DNA from: Deroplatys truncata
Taxonomy: Eukaryota; Arthropoda; Insecta; Mantodea; Mantidae
DNA length: 64,000 nucleotides
Direction: 5' to 3'
NCBI GenBank assembly: GCA_030765065.1
Contig: CM060988.1
Coordinates: 176,803,065 to 176,867,064, forward strand
Positions 32,955 through 45,519 of this stretch are shown here, one piece after another. The position numbers and the translations under genes were made by a program. Under the pieces are notes generated by a model. That model was given only the letters and a program-made list of their open reading frames with translations, made no database searches and was not told the DNA's origin. Numbering within the stretch: the stretch's first letter is position 1; each line of letters opens with the position of its first letter.

Positions 32955-33410
32955 AACTGACCGAGTGCATTCGGAAATATCCGGGTTTGAAACCCTGACA
33001 TTTGGGCTTCCTGTTGGTGGTTTTCCCAGGTTCGGTAGGCGAATGCTGGGTGGATTATATACTATTAAAAATTTTCATGATCATTTCATTTAATTTCATC
33101 TCCAGCTTATCTTTCAGGATATCAAGGCAAGGCGCGATGGAGGGGGATGTTCGGCGCATGCGGTAGTTGTGCTTTGAGGAGAGAACTGTTTCTTCCCTAG
33201 CATGGAACTTTCTGCCCGAATTTGTCCGTGAGGTTACGGGATGAAGAGGCGACCGGGGATGTACGATCTGGAAATCTTACAGATCCCGCTGCGCCATGCC
33301 TGCCGCCGGCAGATCTGGCGCCCTTTATACTCTCTCGCCTTCCTCCCGCTGGTTTAGTAGATGCAAATAGGCTTAATAATGGACGCAATGCTACTTCGCT
33401 ATACCTACTA
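32955..33410 (+). repeat. SINE-3-like element, copy 3
   Basis: A B-box-like CCGGGTTTGAAACCC near 32981-32996 is followed by TTTTCCCAGGTTCGGTAGGCGAATGCTGGGTGG, the SINE-3 core. Further on, GGCGCGATGG and GTTTCTTCCCTAGCATGG match segments near 58130 and 10021. Confidence 0.45.
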
Positions 33411-34140
33411 TAACCGAATACAAGAAAAAAAATACAGTTTGGCCATTCTGTATGGAAATGTGGATTTAATAGATGACTGACAGTATTCTACACCAAAGTT
33501 ATGTTCTGGGAACCTGTGGACCACTGAGGTTTCTTATTCATATGCTCGTGTGTTCCTTTTTTGTGTATCTTTCTATCGGATATTCTTATACGCGTTCCAT
33601 CAATTCCGTCACGTTGTTAATTTCATTTATACGTTCACTTACACTTTCAATTACCACACTATTTTTTTAATGAAGTTAATCTGCCCCCAGTGGCTATAGC
33701 CACACATTTAACGCAGTAATATTATTAGGAGAATAACTCGCCAACTGACAGAATATTTAAACGCGGGCGGGAGTTATTTCTTTTTTAAAGGGGGTATTTA
33801 AATGCAAATTGTCTGTCGGGCGCATATGACGGATAACGCCGCCATCTTGGTTTCGATCTACGTCATTCCCCACATCCGTTGTGGTTACGTCCACCCTGGA
33901 CAAAGGTTCGGACTGCGATGTTCAAAACTCCGATAAACATTTCCTCTTGCGATGCTGGGTATCTAAACTAAAAGAGTCTATCCTTACAAGTGAGGGCTTT
34001 GTTTACGTTGCCCAATACCATGTTTCGTGAAAGTACGAGACTCTCCAAGGTTTTATTTACTTTTAATAATAGTTTTTGTATTCCTTTAATTTGTGAATGT
34101 ATATTACGGTAATGCATACCAGAAATTTGACCAAAAATTG
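33411..34140. other. Unassigned stretch
   Basis: Nothing identified. The segment around 33830-33960 (CGCCGCCATCTTGG onward) is GC-richer and might derive from a transposon 5' end, but there is no supporting partner sequence. Confidence 0.35.
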
Positions 34141-34149
34141 AAGAATTAA

Positions 34150-34440
34150 ATATAATTTTTTACTACCTTTACTACGCACATAGTAGGTACAAAAAATTCG
34201 ATACAGGTGCCAAGAATTATACCCTCTGCAACGGTAACTTGAAGTCACGGAACAGGTCACTCTAATCCGCCCTTCAATTATTACAAAAGCTTATTCTTCT
34301 GTATACTTCCTAATAATCGATTATAAACCATTATTCATTTACAACTTTTGTTGAAGGTGTGATACGTACAGTAAAGCGATTGTCAGATTTTTAAAATGCG
34401 GGTCGCTATGTCACCACTTTTAACTGTAATACTCTGAAAC
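34150..34440. repeat. R1 fragments, diverged
   Basis: TTTTACTACCTTTACTACGCACATAGTAGG resembles an R1 tail in minus orientation. CAAAAGCTTATTCTTCTGTATACTTCC and GTCAGATTTTTAAAATGCGGGTCGCTATG resemble R1 head blocks in plus orientation. Confidence 0.5.
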
Positions 34441-34469
34441 AGCAAAAAACAAAACAAAATGGAAAAAAT

Positions 34470-35177
34470 CTGTTGTGTTAGACTAACATGACTTTCTCTA
34501 CTCTTGTACAAACTATTTTTACAAACGCTTATTCTCCATACGTTTCATGTTAATCCAGATGTTAATCTTATTGCTAATTTTCTTGTAGATGCAAGGGGAA
34601 TTGCTAGGCTTTAAGCTATAGTCAAATATTTTAAGAGCTGGTTGCTATTTGGAGTATTCCATTTTCTTTGCATTACCATGACAAAAAAAAAATTGAATAA
34701 CGAATTTGAGAAAAAGTATAAGTATTGGAAAATTTAAGGGAATAACAAGCAATATCTCGAAAATGGTTCACTCAACAACAAAAATGTATATGACATAAAT
34801 TGTGTATTTTAACGCGATCTACATTTTTTGTGTGGTAAAATTTTGTCTATCTCTTGTGGTTTACCAGTTATGCAAAAGTCGTTCACAATGAAGAATACTT
34901 TTGGAGACATTCCCAGAAAATTCCAGATATACATTTTATTTGTCATGAAAACATCTTAAACATATGACATTTTAATCAAAATCGTTAGAGCCATTTTTTA
35001 GAAAATTAAGATTTTCGAAAAATGTTCCATGTAAAGGGTAATCTGGGGTGGGGAGATTCTCTTGAAAACCTTCGTGTCGCATCTCTGGAAGATACTGAAC
35101 CTAAATACCAAGTTTGGTGTTTATCCGACTGTTCGTTTCTGAGTTATGCTGTTCACAGACAGACGGACAGACACACA

Positions 35178-35213
<36 letters not shown>

Positions 35214-35342
35214 CATGTTTCCTAAAATCCTTTTTTTTGGATTTAGGGGGTCTCAAAACATATATTTCCCGTGAAATCTCGGTATCGAATTTTTGGGTGG
35301 AATACAATACTTCCCCTACTTACTATACGTAGTAGAGAAAGT
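34470..35342 (+). repeat. R1 repeat, near-complete (plus)
   Basis: CTGTTGTGTTAGACTAACATG to ACGTAGTAGAGAAAGT, 873 bp, with a compound (CA)n containing CAGACAGACGGACAGACACACAG before about 19 CA units. All blocks are in order. Confidence 0.9.
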
Positions 35343-35708
35343 AAAATAGAATAGCGACCTACAATTTGAAAAAAAAAAAAGCAAGTGTAAGTATTTGAAA
35401 CTTTAAAACAATGACATGGTATATCTCGTTAAGGCACATAAAAATTGTATTTGACATAAACTGTGTCCTTTAACGAGGCCTACAATTTTTATGTAAGAAG
35501 ATTTTCTCTGTAAGAGCCGTATTCATAGATTTTATGCTGGTCTGGACTGTCTCCAGACTCATAGAGTGCGGACCAAGAAAGACCGTGGATCAAAAAGGAG
35601 AAAATGTTACACGACGAAGAAAGGTAGTTTTGCGCAAGTTTATAACTTTTTATGTTACTTTCACAGCTGTTTTTCCGTCAGTTCAGTGTTCACTCCTCAG
35701 CAAAAAAT

Positions 35709-36521
35709 CTGATGTGTTGCACTCACATGACTTTCTCTACTCTTGTACAAACTATTTTTACAAACGCTTATTCTCCATATGCTTCATGTTACTCGAGATA
35801 AACATTTGCAGAAACTATCTTACTGCTAATTTTCTTGTACGTGCAAGGGGAATTGGTAGGCTTTAAGCGACAGTCAAATGTTTTAAGACCTGGTTGCGAT
35901 GTGGAGCATTCCATTCTCCTTGCATGTCCAGGACATAAAAACACGAACAACGAATTCCCATTTTAGAAAAAGTGTAAGTATTGCAGAATACAAACAAATA
36001 GCAAGCAATATCTTGGGAACGGCTCATCCCCAAAAATACGAAAAGAAAAAAGTATATAATAAATTGCATATTTTAACATCTACATTCTTTGCGCTGTAAA
36101 AGTTTGTCTATCGCTTACGGTTTATCAGTTATGCAAAAGTCATTCAGAATGATGAGGGCTTTTGGAGACATTCCCACAAAATTCAAGATCTTTCATTTGC
36201 CATAAAAATATCTTAAACATATGATATTTGAATCAAAATTGTTAGAGCCATTTTGGAGGAAAAGAAAATTTTCGAAAAATGTTCCATTTAAGAGTAGTCG
36301 GGGGTTGGGGGTGTCGCATCTTTGAAAGATACTGAAGTTTGGTATTAATCCCATTTTTAGTTTTTGGGTTATGCTGTTCACAGACACACACAGACCTTTT
36401 TTTAAAAATGTTTTCTTTTTATTCAGGGGGACTCATAGCATATATTTCCGGTGAAATCTCGGAATCGAATTTTTGGGTGGAATGCAATACTTCCCCTACT
36501 TACTATAGCAGTAGAGAAAGT
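35709..36521 (+). repeat. R1 repeat, near-complete (plus)
   Basis: CTGATGTGTTGCACTCACATG to CAGTAGAGAAAGT. The (CA)n is short (CACAGACACACACAGACC) and the block CTTGAAAACCTTC is deleted near 36309. Bases 35345-35500 hold another diverged fragment, and 35501-35700 are unassigned. Confidence 0.88.
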
Positions 36522-36897
36522 ACAAATGGCGATAACCAAGAAGTGTGCACTAAATCGATCAGAGGAAAATGCGAGTTCTCTTTAATACAAATTGGGTGGA
36601 TAGTATTGAAAACAAATCGGTTTCCACAAATGCAAACGGGAGAAAAAAAAAGGAAGAGGCGGATGGAGCAGATAATATAGATGTATACTGATTTTTTTGC
36701 ATGATTCTAAACTATTGTCACCCCTCCCTTTTTTCTTATCCACCAGATACACAGTTTCATGGCATTGCCAATCATTTCAATAAGAATTTAACTTGCTGGA
36801 ATATTAATTGTTAACCTTAAAATTACAGAATGATATTGAATTTAAATAACAAGCAACATTTGATGTCATTTATTCAAATGCATCCCATCCTGGATCT

Positions 36898-37110
36898 TCA
36901 GCAAATATTTAAATACTGACTTAGGTCAATATGTCTTCGTCTTGGAAGTGCAGTTAGCATTTGTGTATCCATTGAGATACTCAAGCCTCGGTTATCGTCT
37001 CTGTCATACAGGTTAAGACGAACCAGTTCTATCAGTCTTCTAACTTTTCCTTTACTAAATCTGAAGTTTAGGTCGTCATACTTTCCAATTATGTCTAATC
37101 TTGGTTCATA
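36898..37110 (-). pseudogene. PIF/Harbinger-like transposase, N-terminal fragment
   Basis: The minus strand reads YEPRLDIIGKYDDLNFRFSK, then GKVRRLIELVRLNLYDRDDN, then RGLSISMDTQMLTALPRR, and stops at 36898-36900. The order (F/YRFSK, V..LI.L....L, DDNRGL.I....QML.AL) matches the region before the DDE core of HARBI1-like transposases. The frame is open for about 70 codons, but the following LRFYATG-type motif is absent. It is directly followed on the right by R1. This comes from remembered family features. Confidence 0.55.
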
Positions 37111-37685
37111 GTTTCTTGTAGATGCAAGGGGAATATGGTAGCTTTAAGCGATAGTCAAATATTTTAAGAGCTGGTTGCTATGTGGAGCATTCTATTCTCT
37201 TTGTATGTCCAGGACATAAAAAAATGAATAACGAATTCCCATTTGAGAAAAAGTATTGGAAAATTTAATGGAATAACAAGCAATACCTCTAAAATGGCTC
37301 ACCCAACAAAAAAAATGTATATGCCAAATTGTGTATTTTAAGGCGATCTACATTTTTTGTGTAGTAAAATTCTGTCTATCTCTTACGGTTTACCAGTTAT
37401 GCAAAAGTCGTTCACAACGAAGAATACTTTTGGAGACATTCCCAGAAGATTCGAGATATACATTTCATTTGTCATGAAAATATCTTAAACATATGATATT
37501 TTAATCAAAATCGTTAGAGCCATTTTTGAGAAAATTAAAATTTTCGAAAAATGTTTCATGTAAAGGGTAATCTGGGGTGGGAGATTTTCTTGAAAACCTT
37601 CATGTCGCATCTCTGGAAGATACTGAACCTAAATACCAAGTTTGGTGTTTATCCGACTGTTCGTTTCTCAGTTATACTGTTCACA

Positions 37686-37728
<43 letters not shown>

Positions 37729-37851
37729 TTCTAAAAATGCTTTTATTGGATTCAGGAGGTCTCAAAACATATATTTCCGGTGAAATCTCGGTATCGAATA
37801 TTTGGGTGGAATACAATACTTCCCCTACTTACTATACGTAGTAGAGAAAGT
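37110..37851 (+). repeat. R1 repeat (plus), head truncated
   Basis: Starts within TTTCTTGTAGATGCAAGGGG and runs to ACGTAGTAGAGAAAGT at 37851, with about 20 CA units at 37685-37725. The missing head coincides with the end of the Harbinger-like fragment. Confidence 0.88.
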
Positions 37852-39257
37852 AAAAATCTCCAATCCAGAATATAGGACAGCGTAGATTTTTCAAAAACCC
37901 AAGAATTAACTGTGGCAGCTTGTGGTGTGGGTAGGTACACACAGTGTCACGAATTTGTAGTGAAGCAGCTTTGTGTACCTGTATTTAAATCAAAAAAAAA
38001 AAAAAAAAAAAACAACTCAGAAAGTTGGAAAGTTGGACGATTTTGAAAAAGACGTTTTGCGCAGAATTCAGTATCCAACAGCTAAAAAATGTACGACACT
38101 ATGCAGTCAAGTATCATTAGCTTAAGGGATGAAAGGGACGTCTCCGAATTAAGCGCTTTCGAAGAAAACGAAGGGGACATCGTGCTTGCTGTTTCATAGC
38201 GGTAACGTGTGTTCAAAGTAGGATAATGCTTTAAGGATATTTAACATGTTGTTTAATTACGGAAACAATGGGCGGCACCCTTGCTGGCGTGTAAAACGTG
38301 CTTTGATATACAGAGTTACTGCCAGTACACGCTACTATGCTTGGCAACAGCGCTCCGCGCGAGCATTGGGTAACTACTATAGCCTGGTTCGGACATATTC
38401 AACTAAATCGATTTCAACCAAAGTTGAGACGTGTAGACAAATTTTATTCAAACTCCTGCCTCATGTTCTAGTCCAAAACTTCTCTGGTGTCATGAAGTAT
38501 TTTTGTAACGAATTCATATTATGTGTAAAAAGGATGAAATGGGAGCTGTTTGTTTAAAAAGAAAACAATGCAAGGATTACTTCTGTTGGTCAATAACGCA
38601 TTGTCTGGGGCTACTATCGACCGCATCTTCTATGAAGAAATGACAACTGGACAGCTGAGCAGATACGAGTGTAGACAGTTTTTCTCTTACGCAGACAGCG
38701 ACTTCTATAAGGGAGGGGGGAGAGAGTGGGAGGGGGAGAGAGCCATGCCCGCCCGCATGTAATTGACGAATTTACTTTATCTACCACATAGACTGATGTG
38801 CATAAAATGTGCCCCATAATGGAAAGTAACTATTTATGTTGGTGCTGGCAAATCTAGCCCCACCCTCAGCCAGGGTGACCAGTTTTATTTCTTAAGTATA
38901 ATTCCAGACCGACGTCTGTGGCACGCATTCGGGAGGTCACGAGTTCAAACCTCGAAGGTTTTCTTTCGCGGTACTTTACCTTCCACCAAAATATGACCGA
39001 AGTGCCGAATGGTAACAATACAAGTTAGTTGTCTATGTTCTCACTAACAGAATACCGTTAGGACAATGCTTGACTGGGTTATTTTGGCAAAAATAAAATA
39101 TAATAAAAACGTAGAAGCAATGTCACTGATGAAGGCTCTCATATTATAAGACACATGTAATTAAGTCTTTACCCCTTCCTCTTGAAGGGCGAATTATATC
39201 GTATTGGTTTAGCCTTTCCTCGAGAACCAATCATAGCAAAATTCGTTCATTGAGGTG
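37852..39257. other. Unassigned stretch with a 21-A run and a tRNA-like fragment
   Basis: A homopolymer of 21 A lies at 37992-38012, possibly a retroposon tail. The following TTGGACGATTTTGAAAAAGACGTTTTGCGC encodes LDDFEKDVLR, which faintly resembles a motif of IS630/Tc1-like transposases. Near 38927-38960, CACGCATTCGGGAGGTCACG and GAGTTCAAACCTCG look like tRNA-like A and B boxes (SINE head). A purine-rich patch (GGGAGGGGGGAGAGAGTGGGAGGGGGAGAG) lies near 38710-38740. No gene is called. Confidence 0.4.
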
Positions 39258-40024
39258 TGAAAGGGGATGCATTATACATATAAGAATTGTACAGTAATAA
39301 TTTAAGTCACTAACAAGTTAAAATATTCAACATCTAACATTTGTACAGAGCTGATTGTAAGAAACGGGCGAGCTAGCCAAATTCCAGGAAAACATAAAGA
39401 GCGTACCTTTCACCAAGCCAACAGGCAGGGAACCGGTAACGATACTGAGAAATAGAAAGAGACAGATAGAGAAAAGATACGGAGATATAGAACTATCTTC
39501 ACAACGCTCCAAGATGGCGCTTAAGCGCACGGATCTGAAGCCACACATTCTCATACATGTTATGGTAACGCGGTCTGAGTACCAATACAAAACGTTACAT
39601 TTTTAAATACAGAGGTGAGCGTCACTAGGCTCCCGGATATAAGGGCAGGCAAGGTCTCAAGAGCGCACTCTCTCGCTAACTGATCTTCAAGAATTCACGT
39701 CGACACGAGGTGCTACAGATGCACGTGGGTGCACAAGGGTAGGAGTGCATGTGCAGATAGCTATGCTCCTGACTAATTTAAAGTGGTGGGATTATAATAA
39801 TGGGAGAAGCTAGCCGCCCATAATTATTCAAACTGTGAAATAAACTTCACTGATTAAGGGAAAATTGCAGTGTATTTCTTAAACTTGCCTCACCCACTAT
39901 AACCTGAGTATTAATAATTAGATATAGTTAGGAATGGAATACGCAACAACCGAGGAGCATCAATAGCCGAGGAAGAACACTCCGAAGACCACATCAAACC
40001 AAGGATCGACGATTTCCCGCTACA
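39258..40024 (+). mobile_element. Probable solo LTR (LTR-B)
   Basis: Candidate ends are TGAAAGGGG and TTTCCCGCTACA (TG...CA) with GGTG at 39254-39257 and 40025-40028. A TATA motif (GATATAAGGG near 39636) and AATAAA at 39839-39844 fall in the expected order for plus-strand U3-R-U5. Length would be 767 bp. No empty site is available here, and several TG starts are possible, so the left boundary is tentative. Confidence 0.5.
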
Positions 40025-40238
40025 GGTGGTATCTAAAACGCACCTTTATTTCACATGGATAACATATTGCCCATTGTTTCATTTTTATGTCCTTGAGTTA
40101 TCTTCCACTCCGGCCACATAGAGAACTGACACGGCTGACTGGAGTCATCCAAGGTTAATTACTTGAAGGTAGGAATTATTGCATTTCACCAAAAAATACC
40201 ATGTCGAGATTTTGAGGTCCCCTGATTCCAAAATTTCT

Positions 40239-41855
40239 ACTTTCTCTACCACGTACATAGTAGGTAGTGAAGCTATTGCATTCCACTCAAAAATTGAATA
40301 CCGAGATTTCACTAGAAATACATGTTTTGAAGACCCTGTGAGAACAACGTAACTAAAACGAAAAGTCGGATAAACACCACACTTAGTATTTAGGTTCAGT
40401 AGAACCCTCTACATGGAACATTTTTCGAAAAATTTTATTTTTTAAAAACTAGTTCTAAAGACTTTAATTAAAATAAAATATATTGAAGGCATTTACACGA
40501 CTAATAACATGTATATCTTGAATTTTCTGGGAATAACCTGTGAAGTCCTCTTCGTTCGGAAGGAATTTTAATTAATCTTGTACAACTGGTAAAGGTTAAG
40601 CGATAGATGATAACGTACTGCACAAAAAATTAGATCTCCTCAAAACACACATTTTATTTCAAATAATTTTTTTGTGGCATCAACCAATTCCGAGATATCC
40701 GTTATTAATGGTTCTAATTGTTCATTACTAGGTCATTCAGTTGTTTCCCGCGATGTCATAAAAACATGAAGGTTTTGTATGCCTCACTGTTGGAAAGCCA
40801 ATTTGAAATGATGTATTGTCTTTACGTTGTTTGCACCACGCTTTGGGCGCCAATTTGAAGTTGTTGCTTCACGTATGGAAAACCAATTTGAGAAGGTTGT
40901 TTATTTTAGGAGTTGTATTTCAACTGTCAGTATTTATTTGTAGACATGAATATCCCAACAAGGCGTGGTGCGGCTGAAGAATGTAGGCTTACACAGATTA
41001 TAATTTTTACTTAACTCCATTTATTAATCCTTGACACGATTTAAATAACACCACTAATATAGAGAGCTGTGAGATTATTTATTAATTACTTGCACTTTTT
41101 AACACGTAAACTATTTTTGTCTCACACTGAATACGTATTAAACTTCTCGAGGACGCGTCTCGCGTCCAGTTAGGAACGCTGTCTACTAGCAACTGACTTC
41201 TGAATTTGTACAATTTGCCCTATTTCAGTTTCTGATTGGCTAATCCTACTCCAATAGAATACTTTTATTTGACTTAAACGTTTTTTCTGGTTGTTGATTG
41301 GCTATTTTATAAACTGTCTCAAAAATTACATTATTGTTGCTCCAAGAATTATCAATAGCATTATTAAAGTTTGTAATTCATTATTGCCTCAAGGTTGCCT
41401 CATTGTTAGCAAATTTTAACCTATTATTGTCACAGCTCCTACATTATTAAATTACGTAATACACTCACATAACATTGTTGAACATGTACATAATAATATA
41501 AACATTAATGAAATGACTCTTACATGCATTTTTATATTGTATTATACACATATTACTTTAAGGCGGGCTGTTATTGAATTTATATATTATATAATTTGAC
41601 TGAAATCATTTAAGTGTGAAAAATACTGCCTCAAACAGTATGGAACTTTAAGGCGAGCATATAGCGTCCAGTTGTTAAAGATCTGACAATCGCTGTTCTC
41701 TTTGTATCTATAACGAAATGTGTAATGTAGCTATTTCTGCAAAGGTTTATTTGGATTAAAAGTAGTAGATAGAAAAGTAAGCTTTAGTAAGAATAGTTTG
41801 TATACTACTAATAAAGATAGAGGGTAGAGAAGGTAATGTCAATGTATCGCATCAT
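40239..41855 (-). repeat. R1 repeat (minus) split by solo LTR-C copy 1
   Basis: ACTTTCTCTACCACGTACATAG at 40239 runs to CGCGATGTCATAAAAACA at 40766. It resumes at 41634 as AACAGTATGGAACTTTAAGGCG and continues to about 41855. Other copies read GATGTCATGGAAACAGTATGG, which is the empty site. A further small minus R1 piece precedes it at about 40180-40235. Confidence 0.88.
40767..41633 (-). mobile_element. Solo LTR-C, copy 1 (AACA duplication)
   Basis: On the minus strand it starts TGAGGCAGTATTTTTCAC and ends CAAAACCTTCA, 867 bp, with AACA at 40763-40766 and 41634-41637. It shares its whole length with 42843-43762 and 50700-51679. In sense orientation it has GCCAATCA motifs (CCAAT boxes, seen here as TGATTGGC), a TATAAA-like segment, an AATAAA before CTCACAGCTCTC, and a U5 rich in AT. 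Confidence 0.93.
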
Positions 41856-42762
41856 ATTTTTTAGAAGAACGTCTGCGTGTATGATTTAAAAGAAAGTGAA
41901 ATATAGCACTTTCGATGACCAAGAAACTAAGATCTAAAGAATTTTATGCAGACTATTCTTAGATAGAAGCACAAAGCAAAACAAGTGTCAATTTTCAGTT
42001 TTTCTCTTTTCGTTCGACGCCCAAGGACAGAGTGCTCGTTATTTCAGTGATCCATTCCTTTGTCATTTCGCGGAAAATTAACCGTTAAAAGAAAAGTATT
42101 TAGAATTTGTGCAGCATCACACTACGGAAATAAACTCGCTGCTTTGATTTTTACTTTAGTTAGATGATGGGTTTACATTCACGCTTGGCTAGTCTTGTTT
42201 CATCTTTCAGCTCTCTCAAATTTCTATCAGCGCTTTGGTTTGTTTTGCCATTTCCTCTTTCATTTAATTTCTATGTTAATTTGTCTCCAGTTTTCCCCTG
42301 TAATTCTTTTTGTCTCTTTTCTTCCTTTTGGTTTGATTTTTCCTTTCACTGCCGACTCCCACTGCAGCAAAGAACTGCACTAATTGCTATCTTATGTACC
42401 GTCTACTAGTGGAAGGTAATTTTGCGGGATTGGCAGCACTGCTCGCAAAATTGCCCCAGGCGACCGTCCTTCTGCTTTTATCTGGGGGAAGTAGCGAAAG
42501 GAAAGCAAAGTAATTGTATTTAATTCCTTGTATCAAACAAGGTTTTATTTTATCTGAGTTTATCACTTCGCTGCAAGTCTTAAACGATCCACAGACACTC
42601 TGGAATGTTAAGGTTTTGTCGAGACATTGTCGACATTGAAACTGTTTCATGTTAAAGAATTACTCTGTCCAACGATTTATTGCGTTAGCTACTGCAAAGC
42701 TACATCTATTTATGTATAAACGCATGAAATAACTCGCTAACCACAGCGCAGTTAAATACTCA
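41856..42762. other. Unassigned stretch
   Basis: No recognised gene or repeat. A pyrimidine-rich segment (about 42200-42360) gives overlapping Phe/Ser-rich open frames that look like composition artefacts. Confidence 0.4.
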
Positions 42763-44640
42763 TATTGTTTTCTCTATCCACTGTTGCGTACTTCGATATA
42801 GCGTCTATAACTATTCCTGCAAAAGCCTATTTTGAAGAATGACAATTTGAAGATCATGTATTGTATTTCGACTGTTGGGGAGCTGAACTTGAAGTACTTG
42901 CAACCGTACGTATGGTAAAAAGTTTCCGGTAGCCTTCGCCCCAAAAATGTACTTTCCGGTGGCCTTTGCCCCAAGTTTAAAAATATTAACTTTGTAATTT
43001 TGACTGTTTCTTTAAATATTATATATTTATGTTCGCCTCGGCTGCGTCAGTATTATTGTTAGAGACATGGATTTCTTTGCACGGCGTGGTGCGGCTGAAG
43101 AATGTAGGCTTACACAGATTATAAATTTTTAATTCGCTCCATTTTATTAATGCTTGACACGATTTAAATAACACTTCACTGATATAGAGAGCTGTAAAAT
43201 TCTTTAATTAATTATGTACTTGCACTTTTTAAACACGTAAACTATTTTTCGTCTCACACTGAATACATATTAAATTTCTCGAGGATGCATCTCACGTCCG
43301 GTTAGGAACACTGTCTGCAACCAACTGACTTCTGAATTTGTAAATTTTGCTATATTTCAGTTTCTGATTGGCTAATCCTAGTCCAATAGAATACCTTCAT
43401 TTAACTAAAGCTTTATCTGGTTGTTGATTGGCTATTTTATAAAATGTCTCAAAATTTACATTATTGGTGCTCCAATTATGACTAGTAGCATTATTAAACT
43501 TTTTTACTCATTATTGCCTCAAGGTTACCTCATTGTTAGCCACTTTTAACCTATTATTCTCACAGCTTCTATATTATTAAATTACGTAGTACATTCACAT
43601 AACATTATTGAACATGTATACAATAATATAAACATATACAATGACTGTTACATACATTTTACAAATTATTACATACACATATTGCTTTAAGGCGGGCTGT
43701 TATTGAATTTCCATATTATATAATTAGACTGAAATTATTTAAGTGTTAAAAATACTGCCTCAATTTACATCAAATCAAATGAAATAAACGTTTCCATAAA
43801 TAGTTTGATTACAATTTCTGGCTACAAGCGGAATTTTGAAAGTCAAATGTTTAAAAACTGCCCTTGAAATTCGTTAATCTTTCCACGATATCGCAAGAAA
43901 TAACTGAATAGCAACAGCACTTTAGAAAAAATCGTATTTTTTACATTCACATCACTCTCACTACCCTCATCACTTATTATTGAGTATACAAATTATTCTT
44001 ACAAACGATTATTTGCCTATCTATTTCAGTTTAATCGAGATAAACCTTTCCAGAAATATCTACATTGCACATTTTCTAATAGATACAAAGGGAACAGCGA
44101 TAGTCAAATGTTTAAGAACTGGACGCTATACGCTGGCCTTAAAACTTAACATTATTTCCATGCAATCGCCAATAACAACTGAAAATCGACAGGACTTTAT
44201 TGAACCATTAATAACGGGTATCTCAGAAATGGCTGATGCCACAAAACAGTTCTTTGAAATAAAATCCGTGTTTTAAAGAGATTCACATTTTTTGTGTAGT
44301 ACGTTTTCGTCTATCGCTTAAAGTTTGTCAGTTATACGTTATTCCAATTAGAGGAGTTCGAAGGCTATTCCCAGGATATTCATTTTATTTTCATGTAAAT
44401 ATGTTTATTACATGGTATCTTAATCAAAAGCGTTAGAGCTAGTTTTAAAAAAATTAAAAAATCTAAAAAATGTTCCATGTAAAGGTTGTTTGGAGTGGGG
44501 GATTTTCTTGAAAATCTCTGTGTCGCATCCTTGGAAGTTGCTGAACTTAAATACCAAGTTTGGTATTTATCCGACTTTTCCTTTTTGAGTTATGCTGTTC
44601 ACACCTATCCACCCACACACAACACCAGATCTTTTTCTTT
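42763..44640 (+). repeat. R1 fragments (plus) hosting solo LTR-C copy 2
   Basis: TTGTTTTCTCTATCCACTG to TTCCTGCAAAAGCCTATTT (42842), then after the LTR ATTTACATCAAATC and further head sequence to about 43920. A second, longer copy starts near 43931 (TTACATTCACATCACTCTCACTACC) and runs through GTAAAGGTTGTTTGGAGTGG and TGTCGCATCCTTGGAAG to TATGCTGTTCACACC at about 44605. Confidence 0.75.
42843..43762 (-). mobile_element. Solo LTR-C, copy 2 (ATTT duplication)
   Basis: Bounded by TGAAGAATGACAATTTGAAG and AATACTGCCTCA in plus-strand reading, 920 bp, with ATTT at 42839-42842 and 43763-43766. It is close to copies 1 and 3, including the TGTAGGCTTACACAGATTATA block and the TGATTGGC motifs at about 43366 and 43423. 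It also retains GGCCTTTGCCCCAAG and GCCTTCGCCCCAAA segments missing from copy 1, so copy 1 carries an internal deletion. Confidence 0.92.
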
Positions 44641-44644
44641 TTTT

Positions 44645-44781
44645 ACTTTCTCTACTACGTATAGTAAGTAGGGGAAGTATTGCATTCCACCCAAAAATTC
44701 GATACCGAGATTTCACCGGAAATACACGTTTTGAGACCTCCTGAATCCAAAAAAAGCATTTTTGGAAACATGTCCGTGTGT

Positions 44782-44815
<34 letters not shown>

Positions 44816-45519
44816 CTGTGTGTCTGTGAACAGCATAACTCAAAAACGAACAGTCGGATAAACACCAAACTTGGTATTTAGGTTCAGTATCTTCCAGAGA
44901 TGCGACACGAAGGTTTTCAAGAAAATCCCCCCAACCCAGACTACCCTTTACATGGAACATTTTTCGAAAATTTTAATTTTCTCAAAAATGGCTCTAACGA
45001 TTTTGATGAAAATATCATATGTTTAAGATAATGTCATGAGAAATGAAATGTATATCTCGAATTTTCTGGGAATGTCTCCAAAAGTATTCTTCATTGTGAA
45101 CGACTTTTGTATAACTGGTAAACCGTAAGAGATAGGCAGAATTTTACTACACAAAAAATGTAGATCGCGTTAAAATACACAACTTATGTCATATACATTT
45201 CTTTTGTTGAGTGAACCGTTTTCGAGATATTGCTTGTTATTTCCTTAAATTTTCCAATACTTATAATTTTTCTCAAATTCGTTATTCATTTTTTTTATGT
45301 CCTGGACATGCAAAGAGAATGGAATGCGCCACATAGCAACCAGCGTTAAAATATTTGACTATCGCTTAAAAGCTACCATATTCCCCTTGCATCTACAAGA
45401 AAATTACCAATAAGATTGACATTTCGATACCTCGATTAACATGAAGCATATGGAGAATAGGCGTTTGTAAAAGTAGATTGTACAAGAGTAGAGAAAGTCA
45501 TGTGAGTGTAACACATCAG
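44645..45519 (-). repeat. R1 repeat, near-complete (minus)
   Basis: ACTTTCTCTACTACGTATAG to GTGAGTGTAACACATCAG, 875 bp, with interrupted (TG)n near 44776-44827. All blocks are in order. Confidence 0.9.

Noticed and set aside
42164-42409. Phe/Ser-rich frames as a membrane protein
   Set aside because: The segment is a pyrimidine-rich tract; two overlapping frames give similar hydrophobic composition, so this is a composition artefact.
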